Positions 46,801 through 55,774 of a stretch of DNA of 64,000 nt are shown in pieces. The stretch spans positions 6,386,001 through 6,450,000 of the forward strand of contig NZ_CP028369.1 of assembly GCF_003032475.1 (NCBI RefSeq). Reading direction: 5' to 3'. The notes beneath the pieces are model-generated. The model was not told the DNA's origin, made no database searches, and saw nothing but the letters and a program-made list of their open reading frames with translations. The stretch's first letter is position 1. Each line of letters starts with the position of its first letter. Made by a program: the position numbers and the translations under genes. This stretch comes from Streptomyces sp. P3. GTDB taxonomy: Bacteria > Actinomycetota > Actinomycetes > Streptomycetales > Streptomycetaceae.

Positions 46801-49800
46801 CTCGACGCCCTGCCGATCACCGTGAACGGCAAGCTGGACCGCAAGGCGCTGCCCGCCCCCGAGGAGCGTCCCGCCGTGGGCCGGGGCCCCGCGAACCCGC
46901 GCGAGGAACTCCTGTGCGGCGTGTTCGCACAGATCCTCGGCGTCGAAAGCGTCGGCGTCGACGACGACTTCTTCGCCCTCGGCGGCCACTCCCTGCTCGC
47001 CGTCCGGCTGGCCAGCCGGATCCGCGCGGTGCTCGGCGTGAACCTGGACATCCGGGTCCTGTTCGACGCCCCGACCGTCGCGGCCCTGGCCGCCCGGATC
47101 GCCGACGAGGACGGCAACGACCGGCCGGCCCTGATGCCGATGGAGCGCCCCGACCGGGTGCCGCTGTCCTACGCGCAGCGCCGGATGTGGTTCATCGGCC
47201 AGCTCCAGGACGCCGGTGCCGCCTACAACGTCCCGATGGCGCTGAAGCTGCCGGAGCAGATCGACCGCCAGGCCCTCGGCGCGGCCCTGCGGGATGTACT
47301 CGGCCGGCATGAGGTGCTGCGCACCGTGCTGCCGACGGAGAACGGCGAGCCCCACCAGCGGATCATCCCGCTCGAGGAGTTGGAGTGGGAGTTGTCGGTG
47401 GTGGAGGTGGCGCCAAAGGAGCTGGAGGGCGCCGTGGCCGAGGTCGCGGGCCATGTGTTCGATCTGGCGGTGGAGGTGCCGATCCGGGCGTGGTTGTTGG
47501 AGGCGGGGCCGCGGGAGCGGGTGCTGGCGGTCGTGGTGCATCACATCGCCGGTGACGGCTGGTCGTGGGCGCCGCTGGCGCGGGATCTGTCGGTGGCGTA
47601 CGCGGCGCGTGCGGGGGGTCGAATGCCGCTGTGGGAGCCGCTTCCGGTGCAGTACGCGGATTACGCGTTGTGGCAGCGGGAGTTGCTGGGTGAGGCCGGC
47701 GATCCAAAAAGCCTGCTGTGGCGTCAGATGGAGTACTGGCGCGCTGAGTTGGCGGGTGTGCCGGAGGAGTTGGCGCTGCCGGTGGATCGTGTGCGTCCGG
47801 CGGTGGCGTCGAACCGTGGTCATGAGGTGAGGGTGGAGGTTCCGGCGGTGTTGCACGCGGAGCTGGCGCGGGTGGCGCGGGCCGAGGGTGTGACGATGTT
47901 CATGGTGTTGCAGTCGGCGCTGGCGGTGTTGTTGTCGCGGCTGGGTGCGGGCGCGGATGTGCCGATCGGTGCGGCGAACGCGGGTCGTACGGATGCGGCG
48001 TTGGAGGATCTGGTCGGGTTCTTCGTGAACACGTTGGTGATCCGGGCGGATCTGTCGGGTGATCCGTCGTTCCGTGAGGTGCTGGGCCGGGTGCGGGAGA
48101 CGAGTCTGTCGGCGTTCGAGCACCAGGACGTGCCGTTCGAGCGGCTGGTGGAGGAGCTGGCGCCGGCGCGTTCGATGGGCCGTCATCCGTTGTTCCAGAC
48201 GGTCTTCACGATGCAGAACAATGCGCGGGCCGTCCTTGATCTCCCGGGTACGGGAGTGAGTGGGATGCCGACGGGTGCGGCCACGGCGGCGCGGTTCGAC
48301 CTGGATGTGCTGCTGGGCGAGGCTTTTGATGCGCAGGGCGCGCCGGCGGGTGTGTTCGGCACGGTGATCGGTGCGGCGGATCTGTTCGAGGCGGAGTCGG
48401 TCGAGCGGATCGCGGAGCGCCTGGTGCGGGTGCTGGAGCTGGTGGCGGGCGATCCGGGGCTGCGGCTGAGTGGTGTGGACGTCCTGGAGGAGACCGAACG
48501 GCGGCGGGTGCTTGCCGAGTGGAACGACACCGGGGTGGATTTCGGTGCGGCTCTGGTACCGGAGTTGTTCGCGGTCCAGGCGGTGCGTACACCGGATGCG
48601 GTGGCCGTGAGGGCGGACGGTGAGGAGGTGTCGTACCGGGAGCTGGATGAGCGGGCGAACCGACTGGCCCACTATCTGCTGGCGCAGGGGGTCGGCGCGG
48701 AGTCGCTGGTCGGCATCTGCCTCCCGCGGGGCGTGGACATGATGGTGGCCCTCCTCGCCACCTGGAAGGCGGGTGCCGGCTATCTGCCGGTCGATCCGGA
48801 GTACCCGGCGGAGCGCATCGCGTTCATGCTGGCGGACAGTGGCGCGGTGCTGACGCTCACCGACGAGGAGGTGCTGGACGAACTCCCGGCCGGGCGGGCC
48901 CGGGTGGTGGCGGTCGACGGTGCGCTCACGGCGACGCAGGTGGCCGCCCTGCCGACGACCGCTCCCGGGGTGCCGGTGTCGGCGGACGGTCTGGCGTACG
49001 TGATCTACACGTCGGGCTCGACGGGTCGGCCGAAGGGCGTGGCGGTCACGCACGGCGGGCTCGCCAACTACGCGCGGCATGCGGCCGGTTCGTACGGCGC
49101 GGAAGGCGGTGCGCCGCTGCACTCGTCGCTGGCGTTCGACCTGACGGTGACCAGCGTGGTCGTACCGCTGATCTCGGGTGCGCCGGTGGTGGTGAGCCGG
49201 GAGGGCGGTGCCGAGGGACTGGCGCAGCTGCTGCGTGACGGCGGAGGGTTCGGTCTGGTGAAGGCCGTCCCGGCACATCTGCCGCTGCTGGGCGAGATGC
49301 TGTCGGACGGCCAGGCGAAGGGTGCTGCGGCCACCTGGGTGGTCGGTGGCGAGGCACTGCCGGCCGCAGTGGTGCGGTCCTGGCTGGAGCGGGCTCCCGA
49401 GTCGGTGGTGGTGAACGAGTACGGGCCGACGGAGACCGTGGTGGGCTGCGCGGTGTTCGCGTTGAGGGCCGGGCAGGAGATGGGCGAGCCGGTCCCGGTC
49501 GGCCGTCCGATCGCCAACACCCGCCTTTATGTGCTGGACGCGTACCTGCGCCCGGTGGCGCCGGGCGTGGCGGGTGAGCTGTACATCGCGGGTACGCAGT
49601 TGGCGCGTGGTTATGTCAAGCGCCCGGGCCTGACGGCTGAGCGGTTCGTCGCGAACCCCTTCGAGCCCGCTCTGCGCATGTACCGCTCGGGTGATGTGGC
49701 GCGCTGGCGTACGGACGGGCAGCTGGAGTATCTGGGCCGGGCGGACGAGCAGGTCAAGGTCCGCGGTTTCCGGATCGAGCCCGGTGAGGTCCAGGCCGTG

Positions 49801-50346
49801 CTGGCTGCCCACCCGCAGGTCGCGCAGGCCGCGGTGATCGCCCGGCAGGACGTCCCCGGGGACACCCGGCTGGTGGCGTACGTCGTCGCCGACGACGAGG
49901 TCGGCGGACTCCCGGACACCGTCCTGGCGTTCGCCGCCAAACGGCTCCCGGAGTACATGGTCCCGTCGGCCGTCGTGGTGCTGGACGCTCTGCCGCTGAC
50001 CGGCAACGGCAAGCTGGACCGCAAGGCCCTGCCCGTCCCGGACTACGCCGCCGGCGCGGGTGCCGGCCGGGCCCCGGCCAACCCCCAGGAGCAGCTGCTG
50101 TGCCAGGCCTTCGCAGCGGTCCTGGGGCTGGAGAAGGTGGGCGTCGATGACGACTTCTTCGAGCTGGGCGGGCACTCGCTGCTGGCCGTGGAACTGGTCG
50201 CCCGGATCCGTGCCGTGCTGGAGGTCGAGGTGCCGATCAGGACGCTGTTCGACGCGCCGACCGTGGCGGGACTCGCGCAGCGGCTCGGCACCGAGAAGTC
50301 GAGCCGGCCGGCCCTGCGGCCGATGCGCGACCGGGACGCCCGATGA
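34828..50346 (+). CDS. NRPS1: five-module nonribosomal peptide synthetase, 5'-truncated
   Basis: The frame encodes 5172 residues. Domains with approximate positions: partial C (34919-35730; begins '[20 protein letters not shown]', no HHxxxDG), A1 35750-37250, T1, dual E/C 37520-38950 (HHLVQDH), A2 38990-40520, T2, dual E/C 40770-42230 (HHIVQDH), A3 42270-43730, T3, C 44010-45370 (HHIASDG), A4 45400-46860, T4, C 47140-48510 (HHIAGDG), A5 48550-50040, T5 at 50060-50290. Specificity residues (GrsA 235-331): A1 DLTKVGHIG (Asp-like), A2 DFWSVGMVH (Thr-like), A3 DNLTEGTVD and A4 DTWTVASVD (unassigned), A5 DLTKVGEVG (Asn-like). It ends at T5 with no thioesterase, so NRPS2 should continue the chain. 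The true start is unknown; 34828 only opens the frame, and no ribosome site supports it. Confidence 0.85.
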   Translation: MMRRWPVASVMGLLEEREAVARVRVEELQVGLVSRQIGYWREALADAPEELALPVDRPRPAVASHRSLTAEVAVPAEVHARLAELARAEGVSLFMVLQSALAVLLSRLGAGTDVPIGTVVAGRTDVALDDLVGFFVNTLVIRADLSGDPTFREVLDRMRETSLSAFDHQEVPFEKLVEELAPTRSRGRHPLFQTVLTLQNNAEAALDLPGLEASALSAGAPPVRFDLDLVLGETFDVQGAPAGVHGTVAGAADLFEPESVERIAVHFLRVLAAVAADPQIRLSGVELLDAAERRRVLVEWNDTAVAVEPTTLPELFEAQVARTPDAVAVVADGVELSFADLDARANRLARLLAGRGVGPESVVAVALERGTDMLVSLLAVMKAGGAYLPVDPAYPVDRIEIALADAAPVAVVTSRTVADTMPSGLPAVVLDEPAVLAELAGLADTSPGVEVLPEHPAYVIFTSGSTGRPKGVAVTHSGLANYVSSVPGRVGFDAPGVRYALLQAQVTDLGNTVVFASLTTGGVLHVIDEGLVTDPSAVSAHLAEHGIDCVKIVPSHLAALSSVVGVEGVLPTRSLVLGGEAASPALVRELVEHAGDRGVFNHYGPTETTIGVATTRLEADGSLVPVGTPVANTRFYVLDDALRPVPQGVAGELYVAGAQLARGYVRRPGLTAERFVAHPFEPGARMYRTGDRARWTADGKVVFLGRADEQVKVRGFRVEPAEVQAVIAGHPLVAQTVVAAREDVPGDVRLVAYVVPVGEAGAAEALPNAVREFTARRLPEHMVPSAVVLLDALPLTGNGKLDRKALPAPVYATGAGRGPVNAREEILCAAFAEVLGLENVGVDDDFFRLGGHSLLAVHLVEVLRKQGVSVSVRALFDTPTPAGLAASAGAEEVAVPANLIPADAREITPDMLPLVDLTGEEISRIAATVEGGCANIADVYPLAPLQEGLLFHHLMAEGGEDAYLMPVVVEMDSRERVEDFARAFQQVVDRHDILRTSFVWEGLREPVQVVWRRAVLPVTEVALDPEAADPVAELQAVVGLSMDLGRAPLISVHAAALPEGGRWLVLLRLHHLVQDHTALEVLLHEVRAFLAGRGGELPQPLPFRDFVAQVRGSADRVAHERYFAELLGDVTEPTAPYELVDVHGDGAAVERAVVPLATGLVDRLRSVARRAGTSPATLMHVAWARVLGAVSGHADVVFGTVLFGRMNAGAGADRVAGMYLNTLPVRLKTGELGALEAVTATRGQLAELLEHEHASLALAQQASGLPGNTPVFTSLLNYRHNTGAEAEQQGDTVPEGMRVLSSSERTNYPLTVSVDDNGDTMALVVDAVAPIAPESVGLLVRTAVEGLVPLVETALDGAPDEALRDVPVLATEELHRILTEWNDAGAESPGTTLPALFEAQAAQTPDAVAIVADGERVSYAELEARANRLARSLVSRGVGAESVVGVCLERGVELIVALLAVVKAGGAYLPIDPAYPADRVAFTIDDAKAALVLTEQGAADRLSGLGVDVVALDDPAVAEELALLSAGVLSTDERGDLAPDQPAYVIYTSGSTGRPKGVVVTHRNVTDLFARTQGLFGFGPADVWSWFHSFAFDFSVWELWGALLHGGRVAVVSYEVSRSPEDFVALVEREGVTMLSQTPSAFYQFMGAEERRPEAVRSLRAVVFGGEALDPVRLAGWWERHGADGPRLVNMYGITETTVHVTFQELAAGDAAGSVVGRGIPGLGVFVLDERLRPVPVGVGGEVYVTGGQLARGYLGRAGLSAERFVASPFGAAGERMYRTGDRARWGADGLLEYLGRADEQVKVRGFRIEPGEIGSVVAEHPGVAQAAVVARQDAGDTRLVAYVVPADGHDGDELPSITHEFLTARLPEHMVPSAIVVLDGLPLTINGKLDRKALPAPEYTASAGRGPANAREEVLCAAFAEVLGLESVGVEDNFFQLGGHSLLAVRLVEVLRGHGVSVSVRAFFQSPTPAGLAASTGATQVEVPANLIPADAVEITPEMLPLVELTADEIAGVVATVQGGAANVADVYPLAPLQQGLWFHHLMAEGGVDAYVLPTVLEFASRTRLDAFVEALQRVVDRHDIFRTSIVWKGLVEPVQVVWRKAVLPVAEVALDPQAGDQVEQLLALAGLSVDLGRAPLIDIHVAAVPEGDSWLALMRVHHIVQDHTAVEVLLREVEAFLTGRGDTLPEPLPFRTFVAQARGGVAQAEHERYFADLLDDVEEPTAPFGLVDVRGDGAAAVRRMVPFPPELHERLREVSRRLGTSAATVLHVAWARVLAAVSSRDDVVFGTVLFGRMNSGEGSAQVLGPFINTLPVRVRTGELSVLGAVTGMRAQLADLLEHEHASLALAQQASGVAGDTPLFTSFLNYRHNTAPSAARASADGLAGIRQVYARERTNYPLSVSVNDTGESIALDVDAVAPVDPEAVGVLLRTATEQLVGALETALATGADQRLNTLPVLAEEELRRVLTEWNDTATEVSPVPVVGQFEQWAARTPDAVAVVADGEEVSYAELDARANRLAHRLAGRGVGPESVVALALERGVDLVVAVLAVLKSGAAHLPVDPEYPAERIAFMLEDACPALVLASAATAEVVERAGTPVLLVDSAEVLREPAAPAERPAALPGQLAYVIYTSGSTGRPKGVGVPLAAFANTVAALARFGAGPGSRVAQFASVSFDNFCLEWSLALTYGATLVVVPPNRRLGAELAGFFTEAGVTHATLPPAVLAALEEGSIGAEVVLEVGGEACPPELVERWAAGRRLFNTYGPTETTVDALSWQARPGVTDVPIGAPIANTRAYVLDGALSPVPSGAAGELYLAGAGLARGYLGRAGLTAERFVADPFGGAGERLYRTGDLVRRNARGEMEYLGRADDQVKVRGFRIELGEVRAAVAAHPQVLQAAVVVRGEEVGDALLVAYVVAAQGTVGLPASVRDFVAERLPGYMVPSAVVVLDALPLTVNGKLDHRALPAPQYAAGTGRGPATLQEELLCGVFAQVLGLPEVGVDDDFFALGGHSLLATRLMSRIRTVLGVEVPLRTLFDAPTVAGLAARLGDAGTARTALTAGERPERVPLSYGQRRVWFLGQLEGPSATYNVPVALRLVGRLEEEALNAALLDVIGRHEVLRTVFPVVDDEPYQRVLPAEGPAWRLSVAEVAAEELEPAIAEAAAHLFDLASELPIRASLFRTAPEEHVLVVTIHHIASDGWSTGVLARDLSVAYAARTAGRAPQWQPLPVQYADYALWQRGLLGDEHDPESMISRQADYWRGALAGAPEKLDLSFDRPRPAVPSHRGHQVPVAVPAEVHARLVELARAEGVTVFMVLQGALAVLLSRLGAGTDIPIGSPHAGRTDDALSDLVGFFLNTLVVRTDLSGDPTFRQVLGRVRERSLEAFTHQDVPFERLVEELAPNRSMAHHALFQVMLTLQNTEQAVLELPGLRVEQRRAGRTPARFDLDVIVSESFDEQGAPAGVRGSVTAAADLLDEASAERLVARLVHVLDVLTGDPQIRLSTVDVLDAAERGRLLEEWNATAADVPSGTVAELFAAQVARDPAAVAVVAADDEEVTYAELDARANSLARYLVGRGVGAESIVGVCLERGVDLMVALLAVAKAGGAYLPIDPAYPVDRIAYMLEDAEPAVVLASSGTAPVVPGSAVLVDAPETTAADGGALAAPSVRLENPAYVIYTSGSTGRPKGVLVSHTGVASLVAGHVRRLGVGAGSRVGQFASPGFDTFGWEWLMALLTGATLVVIPQERRLGEALPQFLAAERVTHVTLPPAVLATLDEQSIGADTVLVTAGEACPPDVMARWARGHRLFNSYGPTETTVDATLWRCDPQAGEVAIGAPVVNTRVFVLDEFLAPVPVGVPGELYVAGIGLARGYLGRPGLTAERFVANPFGGPGERFYRTGDRARWTADGQLVFAGRTDDQVKIRGFRIEPGEIENVIASHPQVAQAAVVVREDTPAEKRLVAYVVADGAPADLPGLVTRLAAERLPEYMVPSAVVLLDALPITVNGKLDRKALPAPEERPAVGRGPANPREELLCGVFAQILGVESVGVDDDFFALGGHSLLAVRLASRIRAVLGVNLDIRVLFDAPTVAALAARIADEDGNDRPALMPMERPDRVPLSYAQRRMWFIGQLQDAGAAYNVPMALKLPEQIDRQALGAALRDVLGRHEVLRTVLPTENGEPHQRIIPLEELEWELSVVEVAPKELEGAVAEVAGHVFDLAVEVPIRAWLLEAGPRERVLAVVVHHIAGDGWSWAPLARDLSVAYAARAGGRMPLWEPLPVQYADYALWQRELLGEAGDPKSLLWRQMEYWRAELAGVPEELALPVDRVRPAVASNRGHEVRVEVPAVLHAELARVARAEGVTMFMVLQSALAVLLSRLGAGADVPIGAANAGRTDAALEDLVGFFVNTLVIRADLSGDPSFREVLGRVRETSLSAFEHQDVPFERLVEELAPARSMGRHPLFQTVFTMQNNARAVLDLPGTGVSGMPTGAATAARFDLDVLLGEAFDAQGAPAGVFGTVIGAADLFEAESVERIAERLVRVLELVAGDPGLRLSGVDVLEETERRRVLAEWNDTGVDFGAALVPELFAVQAVRTPDAVAVRADGEEVSYRELDERANRLAHYLLAQGVGAESLVGICLPRGVDMMVALLATWKAGAGYLPVDPEYPAERIAFMLADSGAVLTLTDEEVLDELPAGRARVVAVDGALTATQVAALPTTAPGVPVSADGLAYVIYTSGSTGRPKGVAVTHGGLANYARHAAGSYGAEGGAPLHSSLAFDLTVTSVVVPLISGAPVVVSREGGAEGLAQLLRDGGGFGLVKAVPAHLPLLGEMLSDGQAKGAAATWVVGGEALPAAVVRSWLERAPESVVVNEYGPTETVVGCAVFALRAGQEMGEPVPVGRPIANTRLYVLDAYLRPVAPGVAGELYIAGTQLARGYVKRPGLTAERFVANPFEPALRMYRSGDVARWRTDGQLEYLGRADEQVKVRGFRIEPGEVQAVLAAHPQVAQAAVIARQDVPGDTRLVAYVVADDEVGGLPDTVLAFAAKRLPEYMVPSAVVVLDALPLTGNGKLDRKALPVPDYAAGAGAGRAPANPQEQLLCQAFAAVLGLEKVGVDDDFFELGGHSLLAVELVARIRAVLEVEVPIRTLFDAPTVAGLAQRLGTEKSSRPALRPMRDRDAR

Positions 50347-50499
50347 GGACGCGGCACTGACCGGACCGGCCCGGGTGGACCGGCCCGGGTGAACGCCGCC
50401 GGCCGGCTGCCGCGGTCCGTGGAAGCGGACGCGGCCGCCGGCCGGCGACGGCGGATCGGGTCGGGGCACGCGGGCATCGGCCCGTGTACCCGGCCGTGG

Positions 50500-51150
50500 T
50501 TACGGGGTCACCAGGCCGGCCTCGTAAGCCATGATCACCAGCTGGACCCGGTCGCGGGCGTTCAGCTTGGCCAGCAGCCGAGTGACGTAGGTCTTGGCGG
50601 TGGCGACGCTGATCACCAGTTGCTCGGCCAGCTCGGTGTTGGACATCCCCTGGGCCACCAGGGTGAGCACCTCGCGCTCGCGGTGGGTGATGCCGGTGAG
50701 CGTCCGCCGAGGCTTTGCGCCGGTCGGGCGGCCGGCGAACTCCTTGATCAGCCGGCGGGTGACGCTGGGGGCGATCAGAGCGTCGCCGTCGGCGACCACC
50801 CGCACAGCGGCCAGGATCTCGTCCAGGCCCATGTCCTTGACCAGGAAGCCGGCGGCGCCGGCCTGCAGTGCGCCGTAGACGTAGTCGTCGTCGTCGAAGG
50901 TGGTGAGGACCAGGATCTGGGCCTTGCCGGGGCCGGCGGTGATCTTCTGGGTGGCCTCGATGCCGTCCATGTCGGGCATCCGGATGTCCATCACCACGAC
51001 GTCGGGCTCCAGGGCGGCGGTCAGTTCCACCGCCTCGGCGCCGTCGCCGGCCTGGCCGACCACCTCCAGATCGGGGGTGTCGGCCATCACGAGCTGCAGG
51101 GCGGTGCGGATCAGCTGCTGGTCGTCGGCCAGCAGTACGCGGATCGTCAT
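50500..51150 (-). CDS. NarL/FixJ-type response regulator
   Basis: The 216-residue product has a receiver domain with acidic pocket Asp9/Asp10, phosphoacceptor Asp55 in 'VVVMDIRMPD', Thr in 'LVLTTF' and Lys in 'GFLVKDM'. A LuxR-type helix-turn-helix follows: 'LTHREREVLTLVAQGMSNTE' as read here with 'GITHREREV', and 'LVISVATAKTYVTRLLAKLNARDRVQLVI'. The ATG overlaps the kinase stop (ATGA), so the two are co-translated. It lies convergent to NRPS1 and next to the ABC exporter, so the likely target is the exporter or NRPS genes. Confidence 0.92.
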   Translation of the reverse strand: MTIRVLLADDQQLIRTALQLVMADTPDLEVVGQAGDGAEAVELTAALEPDVVVMDIRMPDMDGIEATQKITAGPGKAQILVLTTFDDDDYVYGALQAGAAGFLVKDMGLDEILAAVRVVADGDALIAPSVTRRLIKEFAGRPTGAKPRRTLTGITHREREVLTLVAQGMSNTELAEQLVISVATAKTYVTRLLAKLNARDRVQLVIMAYEAGLVTP

Positions 51151-52355
51151 CGGACCGCCTCCGGGACGGGAAGACGGGCGGCCACCCGGAAGCCGCCCTC
51201 GGGAAGCGGTTCGGCGGAGAACTCGCCGCGCAACAGGTCGACCCGCTCGCGCATGCCCACGAGCCCGAATCCGGACCCGGCGGATCCACTGCGGGGGTGC
51301 CGGCGGCCCTGGTTGAGGACCTCGATGAACAGCTCCGAATCCTGGCAGTCGATGGACACCCGGCATGCCTTGGTGTCGGCGTGGCGCACCACGTTGGTGA
51401 CCGCCTCCTGGACGATCCGGAAGGCCGACATGTCGACCTCGGGGGGAAGATGCCGCCGCTCGCCGCTCCACCGCACGTCGACCGTGACGCCGGCGGCTGC
51501 CGTGGTCGCCGCCAGCCGGTCGACGTTGGCCAGACCGGGGCCCGGCTCCAGCGGGGCCGGCTCGGCTTCCGAGCCGGGCTTCGGCTGCCGGAGGACGCCG
51601 AGCATCCGGCGCAGCCCGGCCAGCGTCTCCCGGCTCGCGGTCTCGATCTCGCCCAGCGCGGTGCGTGCCTGGTCCGGCTGGGTCTCGATGACCCGGCGGG
51701 CGGCGCCGGACTGCAGGGCCACGATGCCGATGGTGTGCGCGACCATGTCGTGGAGTTCCCGGGCGATCCGCAGCCGCTCGGCGGTGACCGCCCGGGCGGC
51801 CGCCTGGACGCTGAGCTCCTTGGCGTGTTCGCGGGCCTGGCGCATCGAGTGGCCGATCAGCAGGGCGATGACGGCCAGCAGCACCGCTCCCTGGGCGTCG
51901 CCGGTGTCGGCGCCCGGAACCATGAGGATGTGCGCGAGCAGGACGCCGATCAGCATGCCCGCCGCGATGCGCGCGGTCCGCCGGGGCCGGGTGGCCGTGA
52001 TCACGAGCAGGGCGATGTCCGCCGAGAGGAACTGCAGCGGCGGGAACTGAGAACCGGACGACCAGCCCTTCGTCACGCTCACCGAGGCGGCGATCAGCAG
52101 GGCGAGACCGGCCAACGGCCGGCGCGCCAGCAGTGCGCTGCCCGCGAGCGCCATCAGTGCCGCCGCGCCCACCATGGCCCAGTCCCGGCTCGTCGCACCC
52201 GAACGGTTGCCCATCGCGGCGCCGTTGAACCAGGCGGCGGCACCGCTCCGCCCGACGAGCAGCGTGGGGTAGAGGGTGACCACCAGCCAGGTGAGGGCTG
52301 TCCAGGCGCCGGGTGGCACGCGTTTGAGCAGCGGGAGAATCAGCGTGGCGTACAT
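51147..52355 (-). CDS. Sensor histidine kinase (HisKA_3)
   Basis: The 402-residue protein has about six hydrophobic segments in residues 1-170 (starting 'ATLILPLLKRVPPGAWTALTWLVVTLYPTLLVGRS'). The dimerisation and phosphoacceptor helix 'RIARELHDMVAHTIGIVALQSG' carries the active His. A HATPase_c domain ends with 'IVQEAVTNVVRHADTKACRV' and 'GFGLVGMRERVDLLRGEF'. It pairs with the NarL regulator. There is no large extracytoplasmic loop, so the signal is sensed in or near the membrane, as in antibiotic-sensing kinases beside ABC exporters. It is divergent from the exporter, with 134 bp between the starts. Confidence 0.9.
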   Translation of the reverse strand: MYATLILPLLKRVPPGAWTALTWLVVTLYPTLLVGRSGAAAWFNGAAMGNRSGATSRDWAMVGAAALMALAGSALLARRPLAGLALLIAASVSVTKGWSSGSQFPPLQFLSADIALLVITATRPRRTARIAAGMLIGVLLAHILMVPGADTGDAQGAVLLAVIALLIGHSMRQAREHAKELSVQAAARAVTAERLRIARELHDMVAHTIGIVALQSGAARRVIETQPDQARTALGEIETASRETLAGLRRMLGVLRQPKPGSEAEPAPLEPGPGLANVDRLAATTAAAGVTVDVRWSGERRHLPPEVDMSAFRIVQEAVTNVVRHADTKACRVSIDCQDSELFIEVLNQGRRHPRSGSAGSGFGLVGMRERVDLLRGEFSAEPLPEGGFRVAARLPVPEAVR

Positions 52356-52489
52356 ATGCCGAGGGTAGCCAGGCGTCCCGAACGGGGCATCGGACCACGG
52401 GTGTACGACCGTGGCTTACACACGGGGGCGGGCGAGTGTCACCACAGGGGCGATGTGCGGAACACCGCGCCGGCAGCAGGATGGGCCGC
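52356..52489. promoter_or_regulatory. Divergent promoter region of kinase and exporter operons
   Basis: This 134-bp gap should hold promoters for the leftward kinase/regulator pair and the rightward ABC operon. I see no unambiguous -35/-10 pair and no strong inverted repeat. The response regulator is the natural candidate to bind here. Confidence 0.5.
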
Positions 52490-53401
52490 ATGATCGAAGT
52501 CCACGAGATGACGAAGCGCTACGGCAAGAAGCTGGCGGTCAACAACCTGAGCTTCACTGTGCATCCCGGTCAGGTGACCGGGTTCCTCGGCCCCAACGGG
52601 GCCGGCAAGAGCACCACTTTGCGGTTGATGCTCGGCCTGCACACCCCCACCAGCGGGACCGTCACGATCGACGGCCGTCCGTTCCGCTCGTTGCCCCGTG
52701 GAATGCGGCACGTCGGCGCCCTGCTGGACGCCGGTGACGTGCACGGCGGGCGCACCGCCCGGGCCCACCTGCGGGCGCTGGCCCGCAGCAACAGGATCCC
52801 GCGCAGCCGGGTGGAGGAGGTGCTGCGGGAGGTCGGCATCGCGGACGCGGCGAACCGCCGGATCGGTGGCTTCTCCCTCGGCATGCGCCAGCGCCTCGGC
52901 ATCGCCACCGCGCTGCTCGGCGACCCGCCGGTGCTGCTCTTCGACGAACCGCTCAACGGGCTCGACCCGGAGGGCGTGCACTGGGTACGCGGTCTGTTCC
53001 GCCGCCTGGCCGCCGAGGGGCGCACGGTCTTCGTCTCCAGTCACCTGATGTCGGAGATGGAGCACACCGCCGACCAGCTCGTCGTCCTCGGCCGGGGGGA
53101 GCTGATCGCCGTGGAGAGCGTGGCGCAGTTCGCGGCCCGTGGGGCCCGCCGGAGCGTGTCGGTCCGTACGCCGGACCCGGCGGCGCTCCTGCCGCTGCTC
53201 AGCGACGAGGGTGCGGAGGTGGAGCGCGAACCCGACGGGAGGCTCAGGGTGGTCGGGCTGGACGCGGACCGGATCGCCGAGATCGCGTTCCAGAACCGCA
53301 TTCTGGTGCACGAGTTGACCAACCACACCAGCTCGCTGGAGGAGGCGTTCATGGAACTGACCGCCGACAGCGTCGAGTACGTCGCAGGAGAGACCAAGTG
53401 A
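52490..53401 (+). CDS. ABC exporter ATPase
   Basis: The 303-residue ATPase has Walker A 'GPNGAGKS', signature 'FSLGMRQRLGIA', Walker B 'LLFDEPLNGLDP' and the switch His in 'VSSHLMSEMEH'. The C-terminal domain ends 'SLEEAFMELTADSVEYVAGETK', the tail typical of bacitracin/lantibiotic-type exporters. The ATG at 52490 is 9 nt after AGG; an ATG at 52481 is possible. The stop overlaps the GTG of the first permease. Placed between the two NRPS genes, it probably exports the peptide or protects the producer. Confidence 0.92.
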   Translation: MIEVHEMTKRYGKKLAVNNLSFTVHPGQVTGFLGPNGAGKSTTLRLMLGLHTPTSGTVTIDGRPFRSLPRGMRHVGALLDAGDVHGGRTARAHLRALARSNRIPRSRVEEVLREVGIADAANRRIGGFSLGMRQRLGIATALLGDPPVLLFDEPLNGLDPEGVHWVRGLFRRLAAEGRTVFVSSHLMSEMEHTADQLVVLGRGELIAVESVAQFAARGARRSVSVRTPDPAALLPLLSDEGAEVEREPDGRLRVVGLDADRIAEIAFQNRILVHELTNHTSSLEEAFMELTADSVEYVAGETK

Positions 53402-54252
53402 CTGCGCAGACGACGTCGAAGACGACCCCGGAGTCCGACGAGCGGCCACGGGAGCCCGAGGCCCGTTTCAGTGATCTGCTCGCCGCCGAGTGGATCAAGC
53501 TGTGGTCACTGCGCTCGATCCCCTGGGCCTTCGCCGGCACGCTGGCGCTCATCCTCACCATCACCGTCACCGGCGCCTTCGCCGACGCGCAGCACTACAC
53601 CGGTAACGACGAGAAGGGCCAGGCGTACTTCCGGGCGTTCGGGACGGTGAGCGCCTCCTTCAACACCGGCGCCGCCACCATGCTGATCGTGGGCGCCGGT
53701 GCCATCGGCGCCATCACGGTCCTCGGTGAGTACACCACCGGCATGATCCGGACGACCTTCACGGCCGTACCGGCCCGCCGTTCGGTGATGGCCGCGAAGG
53801 TTGCGGTGACCATCGCCGCGGCGACCGCCCTCGGAGTGGTCGCGGCACTGCTCTCGTTCGGTGCGGCTCAGACCGTGCTGTCCGGCCAGGACGCCGGCGT
53901 GGGTTTCGGGCACCCCGGGATCGTGCGCCTGCTCATCGCCTCCGCGGCGCTCGCTCCGGTGGCCGCCCTCGTGGGCATGGGGCTGGCCGCGCTGATCCGG
54001 CACAGCGTACTGACCATCGTGGTCACGATCGCCCTCCTCTTCGTCGTTCCCTCGGTGATCAACGGCCAGAGTCACCTCGGCGCGAGCCTCCTGCACATGA
54101 CGATCCTGCAGGCCTGGCGGCGCATCGGCTACAACCAGGCCGTGGGGGAGATGTGGCCGTGGACGATGGAGGGTGCCTACATCGTGCTCGCCGTCTGGTC
54201 GCTGGTCGCCGCCGGGCTGGCCATCCTCACCGCCCACCACCGGGACCAGTGA
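53398..54252 (+). CDS. ABC exporter permease 1
   Basis: The 284-residue product has a charged N-terminus ('RFSDLLAAEWIKLWSLRS') and about six membrane segments, including 'GAGAIGAITVLGEYTTGMIRTTFTAVPAR', the typical cytoplasmic loop of ABC-2 permeases that contact the ATPase. It starts at GTG 53398, overlapping the ATPase stop. It is 60-70% similar by eye to permease 2, so the two probably form a heterodimer. Confidence 0.88.
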   Translation: MTAQTTSKTTPESDERPREPEARFSDLLAAEWIKLWSLRSIPWAFAGTLALILTITVTGAFADAQHYTGNDEKGQAYFRAFGTVSASFNTGAATMLIVGAGAIGAITVLGEYTTGMIRTTFTAVPARRSVMAAKVAVTIAAATALGVVAALLSFGAAQTVLSGQDAGVGFGHPGIVRLLIASAALAPVAALVGMGLAALIRHSVLTIVVTIALLFVVPSVINGQSHLGASLLHMTILQAWRRIGYNQAVGEMWPWTMEGAYIVLAVWSLVAAGLAILTAHHRDQ

Positions 54253-54308
54253 GCGGCGCCGCCGCCGGCCCTCCGCCCGGCGGGCCGAGCTGCCCGCCGG
54301 GGCACGTC

Positions 54309-54377
54309 CCGCTGGAGGCGGCGTTCCTGGAACGGGCCGCCGACAGTGTCGAGTACCTTGAAGGAGAGACCGAGTGA
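54309..54377 (+). pseudogene. C-terminal tail of a second, deleted ABC ATPase
   Basis: These 23 codons read PLEAAFLERAADSVEYLEGE (then TE and stop), matching the C-terminus of the intact ATPase ('SLEEAFMELTADSVEYVAGETK'). The stop overlaps the GTG of permease 2 in the same GTGA arrangement. The ATPase-permease unit was therefore duplicated in tandem and all but this tail of the second ATPase was deleted. Confidence 0.8.
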
Positions 54378-55225
54378 CCGCGCCGACGACTACGGACCAG
54401 ACCGCGGTAAGCGTGCCGCCGGTGGAGCCCAGGGCCCGCTTCAGTGACCTTTTCGCCGCCGAGTGGATCAAGCTGTGGTCACTGCGGTCGACCCTGTGGG
54501 CCTTCGTCGCCACGGCGGCGCTGGTGCTCACGAGCACCAGCGCCAACGCCAGGGGAGACGCCCGGCAGTATGCCGAGGCCGACGAGCAGCGGCGGGCGCT
54601 GTTCCGGATGCTCGGGTTGGTGCCCGACTCGTTCCCGCCCGGCTCCGCGACGATGCTGATGCTCGGTGCCGGTGCGATCGGTGCCATCGCGGTCCTCGGT
54701 GAGTACACCACCGGCATGATCCGGACGACCTTCACGGCCGTTCCCGCCCGTGGTTCGGTGATGGCCGCGAAGGTGGCGGTGGTCACCGTCGCCACGACCG
54801 GCTTCGGTGCGCTCGCGGCGTTCCTCTCGTACGGTGTCGCCCAGGCCGTCCTGTCCGGTCAGGACATCGCCGTGGGCCTCGGGCACACCGGGATCCCGCG
54901 CCTGCTCCTGGCCTCCACGCTGCTCGCCCCGGTCTCCGCCCTCGTGGGCATGGGAGTGGCCGCGCTGGTCCGGCACGCCGTCATCGCCATCGTGGCCACC
55001 ACCGCCCTGCTCTTCGTCCTTCCCACGCTGCTGAACGACCACAGTCGCCTCACCGCGAGCCTCCTGCACATGACGGTCCTGCAGGCCTGGGACCGCATCG
55101 GTCGCGAACAGGACGCCGGGGAGCAGTGGCCGTGGACGGTGGGGGGCGCCTGCGTCGTTCTCGCCGTCTGGGCGCTGGTTTCCGCGGCGCTGACGACCTT
55201 CTCGGCGAACCGCCGGGACCAGTGA
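54374..55225 (+). CDS. ABC exporter permease 2
   Basis: The 283-residue product is a paralogue of permease 1 with the same N-terminal 'RFSDLFAAEWIKLWSLRSTLW' and 'GAIAVLGEYTTGMIRTTFTAVPARGSVMAAK'. It has six predicted membrane segments. It starts at GTG 54374, overlapping the stop of the ATPase remnant. It ends 26 bp before the first of three hairpins. With one ATPase and two permeases, the exporter is probably a heterodimer of permeases with an ATPase dimer. Confidence 0.88.
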   Translation: MTAPTTTDQTAVSVPPVEPRARFSDLFAAEWIKLWSLRSTLWAFVATAALVLTSTSANARGDARQYAEADEQRRALFRMLGLVPDSFPPGSATMLMLGAGAIGAIAVLGEYTTGMIRTTFTAVPARGSVMAAKVAVVTVATTGFGALAAFLSYGVAQAVLSGQDIAVGLGHTGIPRLLLASTLLAPVSALVGMGVAALVRHAVIAIVATTALLFVLPTLLNDHSRLTASLLHMTVLQAWDRIGREQDAGEQWPWTVGGACVVLAVWALVSAALTTFSANRRDQ

Positions 55226-55250
55226 GCGGCGCTGGACCTGATTCTCTCCC

Positions 55251-55278
55251 AGGCGCGGGCCAATTACGGCCCGCGCCT
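55251..55278 (+). terminator. Hairpin 1 after the exporter operon
   Basis: AGGCGCGGGCC (55251-55261) pairs perfectly with 55268-55278 around a 6-nt loop, followed by TT. It lies 26 bp after the permease 2 stop. Confidence 0.8.
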
Positions 55279-55304
55279 TTCCTCTGTTCTCGCATGGAAA
55301 AACC

Positions 55305-55345
55305 TCGGCCTGTCCATTTGTCAAGAATTCGGGCAGGCCGATTTT
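55305..55345 (+). terminator. Hairpin 2 after the exporter operon
   Basis: TCGGCCTGTCC (55305-55315) pairs with 55331-55341 with one G-T pairing position and is followed by TTTT, the best intrinsic terminator signal of the three. Confidence 0.8.
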
Positions 55346-55350
55346 CTGCA

Positions 55351-55384
55351 CTGTTCAACTGGCCCGGCGAGGCCAGTTGAACAG
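55351..55384 (+). terminator. Hairpin 3, 14-bp perfect stem
   Basis: CTGTTCAACTGGCC (55351-55364) pairs perfectly with 55371-55384 around a 6-nt loop, 6 bp beyond hairpin 2. It could be a terminator or an operator palindrome for NRPS2 control. Confidence 0.7.
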
Positions 55385-55761
55385 CCGCTTTTGAACACCC
55401 CTCCCAGCCGATTCTCATGCTGCCCGTGCCGGTTTCCGGGCACGTGGGCCGAACATTGATCATCCGCTGGGCCGTGGGCCATAGTGACTGCCGGGGAAGC
55501 CGCGGTGGCCCCGTACGACCAGAACATGAATCAGGGGGCTTTTGCCGGGCCGGAATCGGTGTCGACACGGCGCTGTCGGCAACCGGAATCGACCGAGGGC
55601 CCAAGCACGAGCGGTTGTGACAGGCCGGACCGGGCGGAGCAATTCCGTGCGGTCCTCACAGCCGTGCCCACCGACGCTGTCGGCGGTGCCGGCCGCAGGG
55701 CCGGGATAACGGCCGGAGATCACCAGTCAGCCTCGGCCGACGTCGCGGCGAGGACGTAAGC
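55385..55761. other. Leader and promoter region of NRPS2
   Basis: About 375 bp with lower gene-likeness than its flanks. It should hold the NRPS2 promoter. I see no open frame with family similarity and no further repeat. Confidence 0.5.
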
Positions 55762-55774
55762 AGGAGGGGTCCTG

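Noticed and set aside
50363..50391. Tandem 15-bp repeat after NRPS1 (GGACCGGCCCGGGTG twice)
   Set aside because: Considered as terminator or binding site, but it is a short overlapping GC repeat with no good stem and no T-run.
36256..50469. Very long minus-strand open frames opposite NRPS1 (and similar opposite NRPS2)
   Set aside because: They are rich in His, Arg and Gln, have no family similarity, and arise from third-position G/C bias in the real genes.
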